From an uncultured bacterium (GTDB taxonomy: Bacteria; Bacillota_I; Bacilli_A; Acholeplasmatales; Anaeroplasmataceae), in contig CASFCK010000015.1 of NCBI GenBank assembly GCA_949293265.1, positions 1 to 38,185 of the forward strand: a stretch of DNA of 38,185 nt. Direction: 5' to 3'. Under the pieces are notes generated by a model. That model saw only the letters and a program-made list of their open reading frames with translations, was not told the DNA's origin and did not search any database. Below, piece after piece: positions 26,126-33,710 of this stretch; position 1 is the first letter of the stretch; each line of letters starts with the position of its first letter. Position numbers and translations under genes: made by a program.

Positions 26126-26286
26126 GCATGGGTAAAAGCAGCAGTCATTATATGCTTTAATTTATCTCTACCTTGCGAGGATATAAGTAATCTTAGCTGC
26201 TCATGGTGAAAATATATATGAAGATAAATTAATCAGTAATAGATGACGTCCTTTCTTTTACCTAAATATAGAAAGGAGAAAAAAAT
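26126..26286 (+). promoter_or_regulatory. Structured rpsD leader (probable S4 autoregulatory site)
   Basis: A leader of about 160 nt with several long-range complements: GGTAAAAG (26131-26138) with CTTTTACC (26255-26262), AGCAGC (26137-26142) with GCTGCT (26196-26201), a small CCT-TGCG-AGG hairpin (26171-26180), and TAATTTATCT (26158-26167) with AGATAAATTA (26222-26231). The last crosses the AGCAGC/GCTGCT helix, so the fold would be a pseudoknot or two alternatives. S4 is known to repress its own gene through the leader in Bacillus. The match to that motif is inferred from position and shape. Confidence 0.65.
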
Positions 26287-26886
26287 ATGTCAAGATATAC
26301 AGGACCTACTTGGAAAGTAAGTAGACGTTTAGGATACTCAACTAGTGAAACTGGTAAAGAAATCGCTAAAAGAAAATATGCACCTGGTCAACATGGTAAT
26401 AAAAGAGTAAAATTAAGCGAATATGGTATCCAACAACAAGAAAAACAAAGAGTAAGATTTACTTATGGCTTATCTGAAAAACAATTCAGAAAAGTATTCA
26501 ACAAAGCATCAAAGATGCAAGGAAATACTGGTGTTAATTTCTTACGTTTATTAGAAATGCGCTTAGATAATTTAGTTTATCGTTTAGGTTTTGCTGCTAC
26601 TAGAGCTCAAGCTAGACAATTAGTAAACCATGGACATTTCTTAGTAAATGGTAAAAAAGTAGATATTCCTTCTTATACTGTTTCTGTTGGTGATCAAATC
26701 TCTTTAAAAGAAACTTCAAAAGATTTAGTAGTTGTAAAAGCTAGCTTAGAAGCTAAAACTGTTAGACCTGAATATGTAAGTTTCGATGATTCTAAAAACG
26801 TTGGTACACTTGTTCGTATACCTGAACGTGATGAATTCTTACCAGAAATTAAAGAACAACTTATTGTCGAATTCTATAATAGATAA
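26287..26886 (+). CDS. rpsD: 30S ribosomal protein S4
   Basis: 199 residues, full length. It starts [16 protein letters not shown] and has no zinc-binding cysteines (C- form). The S4 RNA-binding domain is at about 90-150 ([20 protein letters not shown]). It is a primary binder of 16S rRNA that starts 30S assembly. Monocistronic as usual in Firmicutes; AAAGGAG before ATG. Codon use is noticeably more optimised than in the neighbours. Confidence 0.98.
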   Translation: MSRYTGPTWKVSRRLGYSTSETGKEIAKRKYAPGQHGNKRVKLSEYGIQQQEKQRVRFTYGLSEKQFRKVFNKASKMQGNTGVNFLRLLEMRLDNLVYRLGFAATRAQARQLVNHGHFLVNGKKVDIPSYTVSVGDQISLKETSKDLVVVKASLEAKTVRPEYVSFDDSKNVGTLVRIPERDEFLPEIKEQLIVEFYNR

Positions 26887-26893
26887 TAAATTA

Positions 26894-26919
26894 AAAGACA
26901 CTTTAAAGTGTCTTTTTTT
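26894..26919 (+). terminator. rpsD terminator
   Basis: Stem AGACACTTTAAAGTGTCT (26896-26913), self-complementary, followed by seven T. Confidence 0.9.
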
Positions 26920-26924
26920 ATTAT

Positions 26925-26951
26925 AAAAAAAGGCTTTATTTAAAGCCTTTT
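26925..26951 (-). terminator. Terminator of relQ-typA operon
   Basis: A 10-bp stem AAAGGCTTTA/TAAAGCCTTT (26929-26950, loop of two) overlapping the typA stop codon, followed by a U run on the minus strand. Confidence 0.88.
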
Positions 26952-28776
26952 ATTGGTTTTCTTGACGCATTTTTGCGTCATATTTTTTTCTTTCAACTGT
27001 ATCTAAAATTTTCTTTCTTAATCTAATGTGACGAGGTGTAACTTCTACTAATTCATCATCATTAATAAATTCTAAACAAGCTTCTAATGACATAATTCTT
27101 GGCTTCTTTAAAACTACAGTCATATCTTTTGTTGCTGAACGCGTATTGGTTTGTTGTTTAGCTTTTACAACATTTACAGCTAAATCCAAGTCTTTATTAG
27201 CAATACCAACTATCATACCTTCATATATATCTTCGCCAGGATAGATGAACATAATGCCTCTATCTTCTAATTGACCAATTGAATATGCTGTTGATTGTCC
27301 ATCGGCCATTGATACTAAAACACCATTAGTTCTTTTGCCAACATTAACTGCTTCTTGAGGACGATAATCTAAAAAACTATGGTTTAATATACCATAACCT
27401 TTAGTTACAGTCATAAAATCAGTATTAAATCCTATTAAACCACGACTAGGTATATGATAAATTACCCTTGATTGAGTTTCAGTATTTGTCATATGTATTA
27501 AACTGCCATGACGATTGCCTAAAAGCTCAATAACTGAACCTATAGTATCACTTGGGGCATCAACTATAGCCTCTTCATATGGCTCACATATAACACCATC
27601 TATTTCTTTTAAAATAACCCTTGGTCTAGAAACTTGCAGTTCATAACCTTCTCTACGCATTGTTTCAATTAAAATTCCTAAATGTAATTCACCTCGGCCA
27701 GAAACAATCCATTCTTCGCTTTTGGCTATTCTTTCAACCTTTAAAGAAACATCTTTTTCTACTTCTTTTAATAATCTTTCTTCAATTTTAGAAGCTGTAA
27801 CTAATTTACCGTCACGCCCACAAAAAGGACTCGTATTAGTGCCAAAAGTCATTTGAACAGTAGGTTCTGAAATATGTAATTTTTCAAGTGGCATTTCTTG
27901 ACCTGGATTACATAATGTTTCTCCAACTGAAATGTCATTAATTCCACATACACACGCCATATCGCCAGCTTTTACTTCACTAGCTTCTACTTTATCTAAT
28001 CCCTTAAATGTATATAATTTTTGAATTCTAAATTGTTTAACTTGACCATCAATCCGGCAACAAGAAACCATTTGTCCGCTTTTTAAAGTACCTTGCTTAA
28101 CTCTACCAATACCCATTCTACCAACAAAATCATTATAGTCTAATAAACAAGGTTGAAATTGTAATGGAGCTTCAAAGTCCATATTTGGAGCTGGAATATT
28201 ATTGATTATCATATTGAATAAGGGATCCATTCCTTCTTTTTGTTCAGACGGATCACTAGACATAGATGAAGTCCCATTAACAGCTGATGTATAACAAACC
28301 GGAAAGTCTAATTCATCTTCATCACAACCTAAATCAATGAACAACTCTAAAACTTCATCTAATACTTCAAGAGGTCTAGCACTAGGTTTATCAATCTTAT
28401 TAATAACAACAATTGGTTTTAAATGCGCTTCAAATGCTTTCTTTAAAACAAACCTAGTTTGAGGCATCGTTCCTTCATAGGCATCTACAACTAAGACTAC
28501 ACCATCTACCATTTTCATAATTCTTTCAACTTCGCCTGAAAAATCAGCATGTCCTGGTGTATCTAAAATATTAATCTTAGTATCTTTATATACAACTGCT
28601 GTATTCTTAGCTAAAATAGTTATTCCTCTTTCCCTTTCTAGATCATTTGAATCCATAACTCTTTCTGCTACTTGTTCATTATCTCTAAAAGTATGGGAAA
28701 AGCGTAATAATTGATCCACTAAAGTGGTTTTACCATGATCAACATGGGCAACTATAGCTATATTTCTAATATCCAT
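26950..28776 (-). CDS. typA: Translational GTPase TypA/BipA
   Basis: 608 residues, the normal TypA length. G1 A-H-V-D-H-G-K-T-T-L (10-19), G3 D-T-P-G-H-A-D-F, G4 N-K-I-D-K. Domains II, III and V-like are followed by the BipA-specific C-terminal domain with positively charged R-K-K-I-L. It binds the ribosome at the EF-G site and helps 50S assembly in cold or stress, and it binds ppGpp in other bacteria. It is last in the operon that begins with a (p)ppGpp synthetase. The ATG overlaps the tyrA stop by one base; AAGGTGG upstream. Confidence 0.97.
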   Translation of the reverse strand: MDIRNIAIVAHVDHGKTTLVDQLLRFSHTFRDNEQVAERVMDSNDLERERGITILAKNTAVVYKDTKINILDTPGHADFSGEVERIMKMVDGVVLVVDAYEGTMPQTRFVLKKAFEAHLKPIVVINKIDKPSARPLEVLDEVLELFIDLGCDEDELDFPVCYTSAVNGTSSMSSDPSEQKEGMDPLFNMIINNIPAPNMDFEAPLQFQPCLLDYNDFVGRMGIGRVKQGTLKSGQMVSCCRIDGQVKQFRIQKLYTFKGLDKVEASEVKAGDMACVCGINDISVGETLCNPGQEMPLEKLHISEPTVQMTFGTNTSPFCGRDGKLVTASKIEERLLKEVEKDVSLKVERIAKSEEWIVSGRGELHLGILIETMRREGYELQVSRPRVILKEIDGVICEPYEEAIVDAPSDTIGSVIELLGNRHGSLIHMTNTETQSRVIYHIPSRGLIGFNTDFMTVTKGYGILNHSFLDYRPQEAVNVGKRTNGVLVSMADGQSTAYSIGQLEDRGIMFIYPGEDIYEGMIVGIANKDLDLAVNVVKAKQQTNTRSATKDMTVVLKKPRIMSLEACLEFINDDELVEVTPRHIRLRKKILDTVERKKYDAKMRQENQ

Positions 28777-29618
28777 TATCTAGCCACCTTTTTCTTATTC
28801 ATTAATTCACGTTTTATTGTAGATTGTTTAAACATTTCTTCTAATTGCAAATAATCATCATTTTTTAAACAATCTTTAATATTATCTAGCTTTTTAGTCA
28901 AATTTTCAATATTTTTTATTAAGTTGTTTTTATTTTCTTTAAATAATTCTTGCCATAACTTATGGTTTATCATCGCAATACGCGTTAAATCACGATAAGA
29001 ATCGCCAATAAAATCGACCGTATTTTCATCATCATTAGCTAAAACTAAAGCAACAGCTAAAGCATGTGGCAATTGACTAGTTAGAGCTATCATCTTATCA
29101 TGATAATCGGCAGTAATTATGCTGATATTACCAAAATCTAAAGCTTTAGCTAATTTTTTCATTTCTTCTATTGCTAAGTCATCAGTTTTATTAGTCGGAA
29201 TAATTAAAAAATTAGCACCAATAAAACGACTAGCATCGGCATACATAATACCACTTTTTTCACGTCCGGCCATTGGGTGAATAGATACATATTTACATTC
29301 TAAATCTAAATCATTCACTATATTCACTAACTCTTCTTTAACCCCAGAAACATCTGTAACAATTTGTTTTTTATTAAATTTATAATTTTCTAAAATGTTA
29401 TAAATATCTTTAGGGTAAACAGCTAAAATGATGATATCAGCCTTATTTAAAAACTCTTCAATATCGATCGAGCCTTCATTAATTATTCCTTTATTTAAGG
29501 CATATTTTATAGTTTCGCTATCTTTATCAACACCATAAATATAATAGTTCTTACGCTTTAAAGCATAGCTAAAACTAGCTCCTATTACACCTAGACCAAT
29601 CACTAAAACTTTATTCAT
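28776..29618 (-). CDS. tyrA: Prephenate dehydrogenase
   Basis: 280 residues. The N-terminal Rossmann fold has G-L-G-V-I-G-A-S (8-15). The substrate-site motif H-P-M-A-G-R-E-K-S-G is near residues 118-127, and the C-terminal helical dimerisation domain includes S-Q-L-P-H-A. It oxidises prephenate to 4-hydroxyphenylpyruvate for tyrosine. It lacks the C-terminal ACT domain of Bacillus TyrA, so direct feedback by tyrosine is not expected from this protein. Overlaps aroF by four bases (ATGA). Confidence 0.93.
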   Translation of the reverse strand: MNKVLVIGLGVIGASFSYALKRKNYYIYGVDKDSETIKYALNKGIINEGSIDIEEFLNKADIIILAVYPKDIYNILENYKFNKKQIVTDVSGVKEELVNIVNDLDLECKYVSIHPMAGREKSGIMYADASRFIGANFLIIPTNKTDDLAIEEMKKLAKALDFGNISIITADYHDKMIALTSQLPHALAVALVLANDDENTVDFIGDSYRDLTRIAMINHKLWQELFKENKNNLIKNIENLTKKLDNIKDCLKNDDYLQLEEMFKQSTIKRELMNKKKVAR

Positions 29619-30631
29619 ATTTTCTTGCCTACAACTGTAGATATTTTTTCTAATTCCTTAACCATATGTGCAAATTTATCTGGTTTTAAACTTTGTTTAC
29701 CATCTGATAAAGCTAATTCAGGATGATTATGCACTTCAACAATTATACCATCCGCCCCAACAACTAAAGCCGCTTTAGCTAAATCTTCAATCATGTCATA
29801 ACGACCACAGGCATGACTTGGATCTACTATAATCGGTAAATGTGACAATTGTTTTATAGCTAATACAGCTTGTATATCTAAGCAGTTTCTCGTATAAGTA
29901 TCAAAAGTTTTAATTCCTCTTTCACATAATATTACCTTGTCATTGCCACCAGCTAAAATATATTCTGCCGCTAATAACCATTCTTCTATAGTCGCATCCA
30001 TTCCTCTTTTTAACATAACTGGTTTATCAATTTTACCTAGGGCTTTTAATAAATCATAATTTTGCATATTACGAGCCCCAACCTGAAAAATATCTACCCC
30101 TTTTTCTAAAAATAAAGGGATTAATTCTGCTGAATATATCTCAGTCACAATTGGAACATTATATTTTTCTTTAGCTTCCTTTAAAATATCTAAGCCTTCA
30201 ACACCTAAACCTTGAAATGCATAAGGGCTTGTCCTAGGTTTATATGCTCCACCTCTAACTATATCAGCACCTGCCACACATACATCTTCAGCTATACTAA
30301 ATAATTGTTCTTTACTTTCAACAGCACAAGGACCAGCCATAATAACAAATTTATCCCCACCAATTTTTACACCATTTACGTCAATAATAGTTTTACTAGG
30401 GTGAAAAACTTTTGAGGCTTTTTTATACGGGACACTAATTCTAGTTAAGTTTTCTACCGCTTTAAATTTATATACATCGTCATCAGTTACCATAGTAGTA
30501 TCGCCAATTATACCATAAAGTTTAACGCTATCACTAGAGGCATCTTTATAGCTTAATCCACGACTTTTAAAATATTCTAATACTTCTTTTATCTCTTGGC
30601 TAGTTGCCTTTTGTTTCATCTGGATTATCAT
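29615..30631 (-). CDS. aroF: DAHP synthase, type I-beta (AroF/AroG family)
   Basis: 338 residues: an N-terminal ferredoxin-like regulatory domain (about 1-68) fused to the TIM-barrel. Motifs are G-P-C-A-V-E-S (about 99-105), R-G-G-A-Y-K-P-R-T-S-P-Y (about 126), K-R-G-M and D-P-S-H-A-C-G-R. It condenses phosphoenolpyruvate and erythrose-4-phosphate, the first shikimate step. The N-terminal domain is the feedback site for Tyr/Phe in the Thermotoga enzyme. The remaining shikimate genes are not in the window. ATG with AAGGAG; overlaps the repressor gene by 32 bases. Confidence 0.95.
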   Translation of the reverse strand: MIIQMKQKATSQEIKEVLEYFKSRGLSYKDASSDSVKLYGIIGDTTMVTDDDVYKFKAVENLTRISVPYKKASKVFHPSKTIIDVNGVKIGGDKFVIMAGPCAVESKEQLFSIAEDVCVAGADIVRGGAYKPRTSPYAFQGLGVEGLDILKEAKEKYNVPIVTEIYSAELIPLFLEKGVDIFQVGARNMQNYDLLKALGKIDKPVMLKRGMDATIEEWLLAAEYILAGGNDKVILCERGIKTFDTYTRNCLDIQAVLAIKQLSHLPIIVDPSHACGRYDMIEDLAKAALVVGADGIIVEVHNHPELALSDGKQSLKPDKFAHMVKELEKISTVVGKKI

Positions 30632-30992
30632 TTTGCACCTTCTCCTTTATCAAATTGAATAATTCATCAGTAATTATATGTTCAATTTTACAAGCATTAT
30701 CTTCAGCAACTTCTTTATTTGCACCTAAGCTAATAAAAAAATTAGTTAAAACTGTATGTTTTAAGTAAACATCACTAGCTCTAGCAAAACCAGCTTTAGT
30801 AAGTTCAATTTCACCATCCTGATGAAATACAATATAACCATTTTTTTCTAAAATTCGCATAGCTCTTGATATGCTAGGTTTTGAATAGCCCATTTCTGTA
30901 GCTACATCTATTGAATGAACTTTTATTCCTTTTTGGGCTATTAGATAAATTGTTTCTAAATACATTTCCATCGATTCATTATTCTTAATCAT
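30600..30992 (-). CDS. DtxR/MntR family metal-dependent repressor, iron-type site
   Basis: 130 residues, without the SH3 domain of DtxR, so of MntR length. A winged helix (V-H-S-I-D-V-A-T-E-M-G-Y-S-K-P-S-I-S-R-A, about 25-44) is followed by the dimer domain. Metal ligands are of the DtxR kind: Met10 in S-M-E-M-Y-L-E (MntR has Asp here) and C-K-I-E-H (MntR has Glu instead of the Cys). This suggests Fe2+ rather than Mn2+ sensing, although family members vary. No metal transporter is adjacent, so its targets lie elsewhere. ATG with GGAGG; starts three bases after the DUF1275 gene. Confidence 0.85.
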   Translation of the reverse strand: MIKNNESMEMYLETIYLIAQKGIKVHSIDVATEMGYSKPSISRAMRILEKNGYIVFHQDGEIELTKAGFARASDVYLKHTVLTNFFISLGANKEVAEDNACKIEHIITDELFNLIKEKVQNDNPDETKGN

Positions 30993-30995
30993 AAA

Positions 30996-31679
30996 TTAAC
31001 CTCCAATACTTATCATTCTTATCTCTCTTATTAATAAAATTAGTATTAAAAAATGAGGAATAAATATAATATATTGCACAATTATATCATACTTATAACA
31101 TAAACTAAAGCATGTTACACCTAAAATAAAAGCTATAATAATTAAAAAATATACAAAAGCTTTTTTTGTCTCAATTTTATTTTTTTCGCATATTCCACTT
31201 ATTAGTGAATGCCAAAATAATTTGTAATTATTAGTCATCATAGTTGCTGTATATGCCAAATAAGAAAATCTAAAAGATTCTAATAGTATTCCACCAATTA
31301 AGCCTAAAGAAAATATACCTATATAACTTAATTCAAAATAATTATTAGATTTACTAAAAAAATAATTTGGTATAACTAGTAGGAAAACTAAGCCTAATAA
31401 AAGTATTTGAATAAATTCTTCTTTGGCCTTTTTCTTCAATAATAAAGTTAATAAATTAGCGATTATAAGACCAATTGTGAAAGCTAAAAATATAAACAAT
31501 CCAATATAGACACTATTTAAATTATTATTAATTAAATCATTAGCTATATATATTAAATTACCAGTTTGTAAAAAACAAAACTTACCACCGCGATAGCTAA
31601 TCGCATATATATCTAAAAAGCCACCAATAAACGACAAAATTAATGGCATTAATATTTTATTTATTTTTTTCATTTTCAA
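30996..31679 (-). CDS. DUF1275/YoaK family membrane protein
   Basis: 227 residues with about six to seven hydrophobic segments. The N-terminal G-G-F-L-D-I-Y-A-I-S-Y-R-G-G-K-F and Q-T-G-N-L-I-Y-I-A match the DUF1275 core (G-x-x-D-x-x-x-x...x-x-T-G-N). The transported substance, if any, is unknown. Start probably TTG at 31679, six bases after AAGGA; an ATG two codons later is possible. Overlaps the end of the synthetase gene by 23 bases. Confidence 0.85.
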   Translation of the reverse strand: MKMKKINKILMPLILSFIGGFLDIYAISYRGGKFCFLQTGNLIYIANDLINNNLNSVYIGLFIFLAFTIGLIIANLLTLLLKKKAKEEFIQILLLGLVFLLVIPNYFFSKSNNYFELSYIGIFSLGLIGGILLESFRFSYLAYTATMMTNNYKLFWHSLISGICEKNKIETKKAFVYFLIIIAFILGVTCFSLCYKYDIIVQYIIFIPHFLILILLIREIRMISIGG

Positions 31680-32346
31680 TTATATTCCTTATTTCTTGCA
31701 TTTTATAATCTAGTTGATTACTTGCGTTTGCACATTTCAACAATTCATCGGCAGTATAATTATATAATTCAGGGCTTAAATGTTTTTTATATCTTAAGCG
31801 ATGTTCTAACTTAGCCCAAAATTCCATAGCTATGGTCCGAAGCTGAACCTCAGCTTTAACATATTTCTTTTGCGTTTCTAAAAAAATAGGTATTTCAACT
31901 ATTAAATGTAAGCTACGATAGCCATTCTTTTTAGGAGTTTTTATATAGTCTTTAACTTCTAAAACTTTAATATCATCCTGTCTTATTAAGCAATCAGCTA
32001 GTAAATAAATATCATCTATAAAAGAACAAATAACCCTAATTCCTGCAACATCATATAGATTTTCTTCAATGCTTGTGATTGTTATAGGCAAGTGTTTTCT
32101 TTCTAGTTTATCTCTAATACTCTCTGGACTTTTCAGTCTTGAGGTTATACTTTCGATTGGGTTTCTTTCATGTTGTAAGCTAAACCAATCATTTAAGACT
32201 TTAAATTTAGTTTCAATCTCCATAATTGCACAACGATACGCGCTCATTAATTCCCGGGCTTTATTGATGTTTTCATCTAAACTTAATCTTCCATCTTGGG
32301 TTAAAATTTGTTGTAATTTATCAACTATTTTTTTTATTTCTTCCAT
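31657..32346 (-). CDS. relQ: Small alarmone synthetase (RelQ/YjbM-like)
   Basis: 229 residues with a single RelA/SpoT synthetase domain and no hydrolase, TGS or ACT domain. Visible motifs are R-L-K-S-P-E-S-I, D-V-A-G-I-R-V-I-C-S-F, K-N-G-Y-R-S-L-H and E-V-Q-L-R-T-I-A-M-E-F-W-A-K-L-E-H, which form the ATP/GTP site. It makes (p)ppGpp from ATP and GDP/GTP. It has about 30 extra N-terminal residues relative to Bacillus YjbM. The ATG (32346) has no Shine-Dalgarno in the usual place; AAGGG lies about 33 bases upstream, with a 6-bp hairpin between. A start at Met34 is the alternative. First gene of a six-gene operon. Confidence 0.93.
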   Translation of the reverse strand: MEEIKKIVDKLQQILTQDGRLSLDENINKARELMSAYRCAIMEIETKFKVLNDWFSLQHERNPIESITSRLKSPESIRDKLERKHLPITITSIEENLYDVAGIRVICSFIDDIYLLADCLIRQDDIKVLEVKDYIKTPKKNGYRSLHLIVEIPIFLETQKKYVKAEVQLRTIAMEFWAKLEHRLRYKKHLSPELYNYTADELLKCANASNQLDYKMQEIRNIIENEKNK

Positions 32347-32608
32347 TTACACGTCGAGTAGATTAGACTCGACTTTCACACCCTTTCTAATCTATTTATC
32401 TACTAGCCACTATTAAATTCTTCTATATCGTTAAAACATTACTGCCTACTACTGAAAGTATCGGCTATCATTTTTCTATAGATAACAATGATACAACAGT
32501 TTCACTTAACATTACGACTTGTATGATCCCTATCAGTTTTATATAACTAAAGGACTCTGCTAGAAAGAATGGCCCTACTAAATTATGTGCGAAAACTAGC
32601 ACATCACT
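32347..32608 (-). promoter_or_regulatory. Long structured leader of the relQ operon, unclassified
   Basis: About 262 nt of minus-strand RNA without a gene, richer in G+C than other intergenic DNA here. Hairpins include TGTGC/GCACA near the 5' end, TATCATT/AATGATA in the middle, and GTCGAG-N9-CTCGAC (32373-32353) just before relQ. The 9-nt loop of the last hairpin, TCTAATCTA (32367-32359), is exactly complementary to TAGATTAGA (32394-32386); that pairing would enclose AAGGGTG (32385-32379), the only good Shine-Dalgarno. I looked for T-box, SAM, lysine, M-box, ydaO, ykkC, 6S, tmRNA, SRP and RNase P signatures and saw none. Confidence 0.6.
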
Positions 32609-32614
32609 GACAAA

Positions 32615-32643
32615 ATTATAGCATAAAATTTCCCTTATTTAAA
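32615..32643 (-). promoter_or_regulatory. relQ operon promoter
   Basis: Minus-strand TTTAAA (32643-32638), 17-base spacer, TATAAT (32620-32615) with TGC directly upstream (perfect extended -10). The expected start site is near 32608, giving a leader of about 260 nt. Confidence 0.75.
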
Positions 32644-32645
32644 AT

Positions 32646-32664
32646 AAAAAGTGTCAATTGACAC
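32646..32664 (-). terminator. Terminator of barnase-barstar pair
   Basis: The perfect palindrome GTGTCAATTGACAC (32651-32664) is followed by UUUUUAUUUU on the minus strand; it contains the barstar stop codon (TGA, 32656-32654). Confidence 0.85.
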
Positions 32665-32905
32665 CTTCTATAAGTATATGCTTATTATATTTGCTAGCAT
32701 CTATAATCGTATCTAATATGTTTTTGTAGTTATCCATGTGACAAACAATTATTAAAACATTTTGCTTCATACTTGTTAAACAATCATATAAAGCATCTAA
32801 ATTAGCTCCATAATAAGTAGGAAAATCTAATGCTTTCGCTAAATAATCATGAATATCTTTAGCATTTTTAAAGCTTGAACCATCTAATATTACTTTAGTT
32901 TGCAT
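32654..32905 (-). CDS. Barstar family RNase inhibitor
   Basis: 83 residues, near barstar length (89). The family motif Y-Y-G-A-N-L-D-A-L-Y-D-C-L lies at about 31-43; in barstar this region (Tyr29, Asp35, Asp39, Trp38 positions) plugs the barnase active site, and the acidic residues are kept. The V-I-L-D-G-S-S-F start is also typical. It would neutralise the RNase encoded immediately upstream before export. ATG overlaps the toxin stop by 11 bases, so immunity is coupled to toxin translation. Confidence 0.93.
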   Translation of the reverse strand: MQTKVILDGSSFKNAKDIHDYLAKALDFPTYYGANLDALYDCLTSMKQNVLIIVCHMDNYKNILDTIIDASKYNKHILIEGVN

Positions 32906-33650
32906 AAATTGAATCTAAGCTACTACCATCAATATAAATATAATTAAAACTTGCATAATGGTCAGTAGTATAATAAACACTCAAAGTTTCGATGCTATAA
33001 ACTAATCTTAAAGCATTACGGCCATGACCATCATATAAAATATCACATTCAAAATAATGATCATTTTTAGGTAATAATCCTTCTCTATTTTGGAAGACAT
33101 CCCCACCACAGCTTAAGAGGTTTTCATCAGTATAATCACTGCTATTATGTTCAGATTTTAAAACATAATTTTCAGGTAATTTTAAAAATGCAACAATATA
33201 TAATGCAACTTCTAAATAGCTATTATAAATTTCATCTTCATAAACTTCAACTCTAAGATTAGTGTCATATGCATAACCATCTTTAACAACAAAACTATAA
33301 ACAGCTTCTTGTAATACTGTAACTACAAAATCCTTTGTTTTACTATTACCATTATAATTAATTATACATGTTAATGTTACATCTATATCTTTGACATCTC
33401 TTGTTACTATAGCTTCATAATTAATTATTTGAATGTTTTTACTATTACTTCGCCAAGTTAATTTAGCAGTTAAATCATTTGCTTTAACTGTACTTGGTAA
33501 AGAAAAATCAGCATCAACTTCACTAACTAATTCTACGTTATCAGCAAAATCATTTAAAATAGTATCAATATCTAGTTCATTATTTTCTTTACAAGCGTTA
33601 GTAAATAATAACAATATAATAAATATGAAACTTGTAATTATTTTCTTCAA
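32895..33650 (-). CDS. Lipoprotein toxin: Ig-like domain plus barnase RNase
   Basis: 251 residues from a TTG start (33650; GGTG six bases upstream, the same layout as GGTGATAAAATG elsewhere). Signal peptide with lipobox L-F-T-N-A-C (Cys20). Residues about 30-115 look like an atrophied bacterial Ig domain (L-T-W-R-S-N-S...T-K-D-F-V-V-T-V). The C-terminal about 90 residues are a barnase/guanyl-RNase domain: P-E-N-Y-V-L-K-S-E (Lys165), G-G-D-V-F-Q-N-R-E-G (Arg189), Y-F-E-C-D-I (Glu201), R-N-A-L-R (Arg211, Arg215), T-T-D-H-Y (His231). These correspond to barnase Lys27, Arg59, Glu73, Arg83, Arg87 and His102, with E-to-R and R-to-R spacing unchanged. Likely a cell-surface or released toxin. Confidence 0.9.
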   Translation of the reverse strand: MKKIITSFIFIILLLFTNACKENNELDIDTILNDFADNVELVSEVDADFSLPSTVKANDLTAKLTWRSNSKNIQIINYEAIVTRDVKDIDVTLTCIINYNGNSKTKDFVVTVLQEAVYSFVVKDGYAYDTNLRVEVYEDEIYNSYLEVALYIVAFLKLPENYVLKSEHNSSDYTDENLLSCGGDVFQNREGLLPKNDHYFECDILYDGHGRNALRLVYSIETLSVYYTTDHYASFNYIYIDGSSLDSIYAN

Positions 33651-33667
33651 TTTTATCACCGAAGCTA

Positions 33668-33696
33668 ATATTACTTTATTTTATTAAAATACACAA
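33668..33696 (-). promoter_or_regulatory. Toxin-immunity promoter
   Basis: Minus-strand TTGTGT (33696-33691), 17-base spacer, TAATAT (33673-33668), giving a short leader before GGTG and the TTG start. Confidence 0.5.
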
Positions 33697-33710
33697 GTTT
33701 TATTTATAAA

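Noticed and set aside
32347-32608. relQ leader as a T-box
   Set aside because: AAGGGTG superficially resembles the T-box start, but the UGGN acceptor-binding part and the ACCGCG that follow in true T-boxes are absent, as is a terminator.
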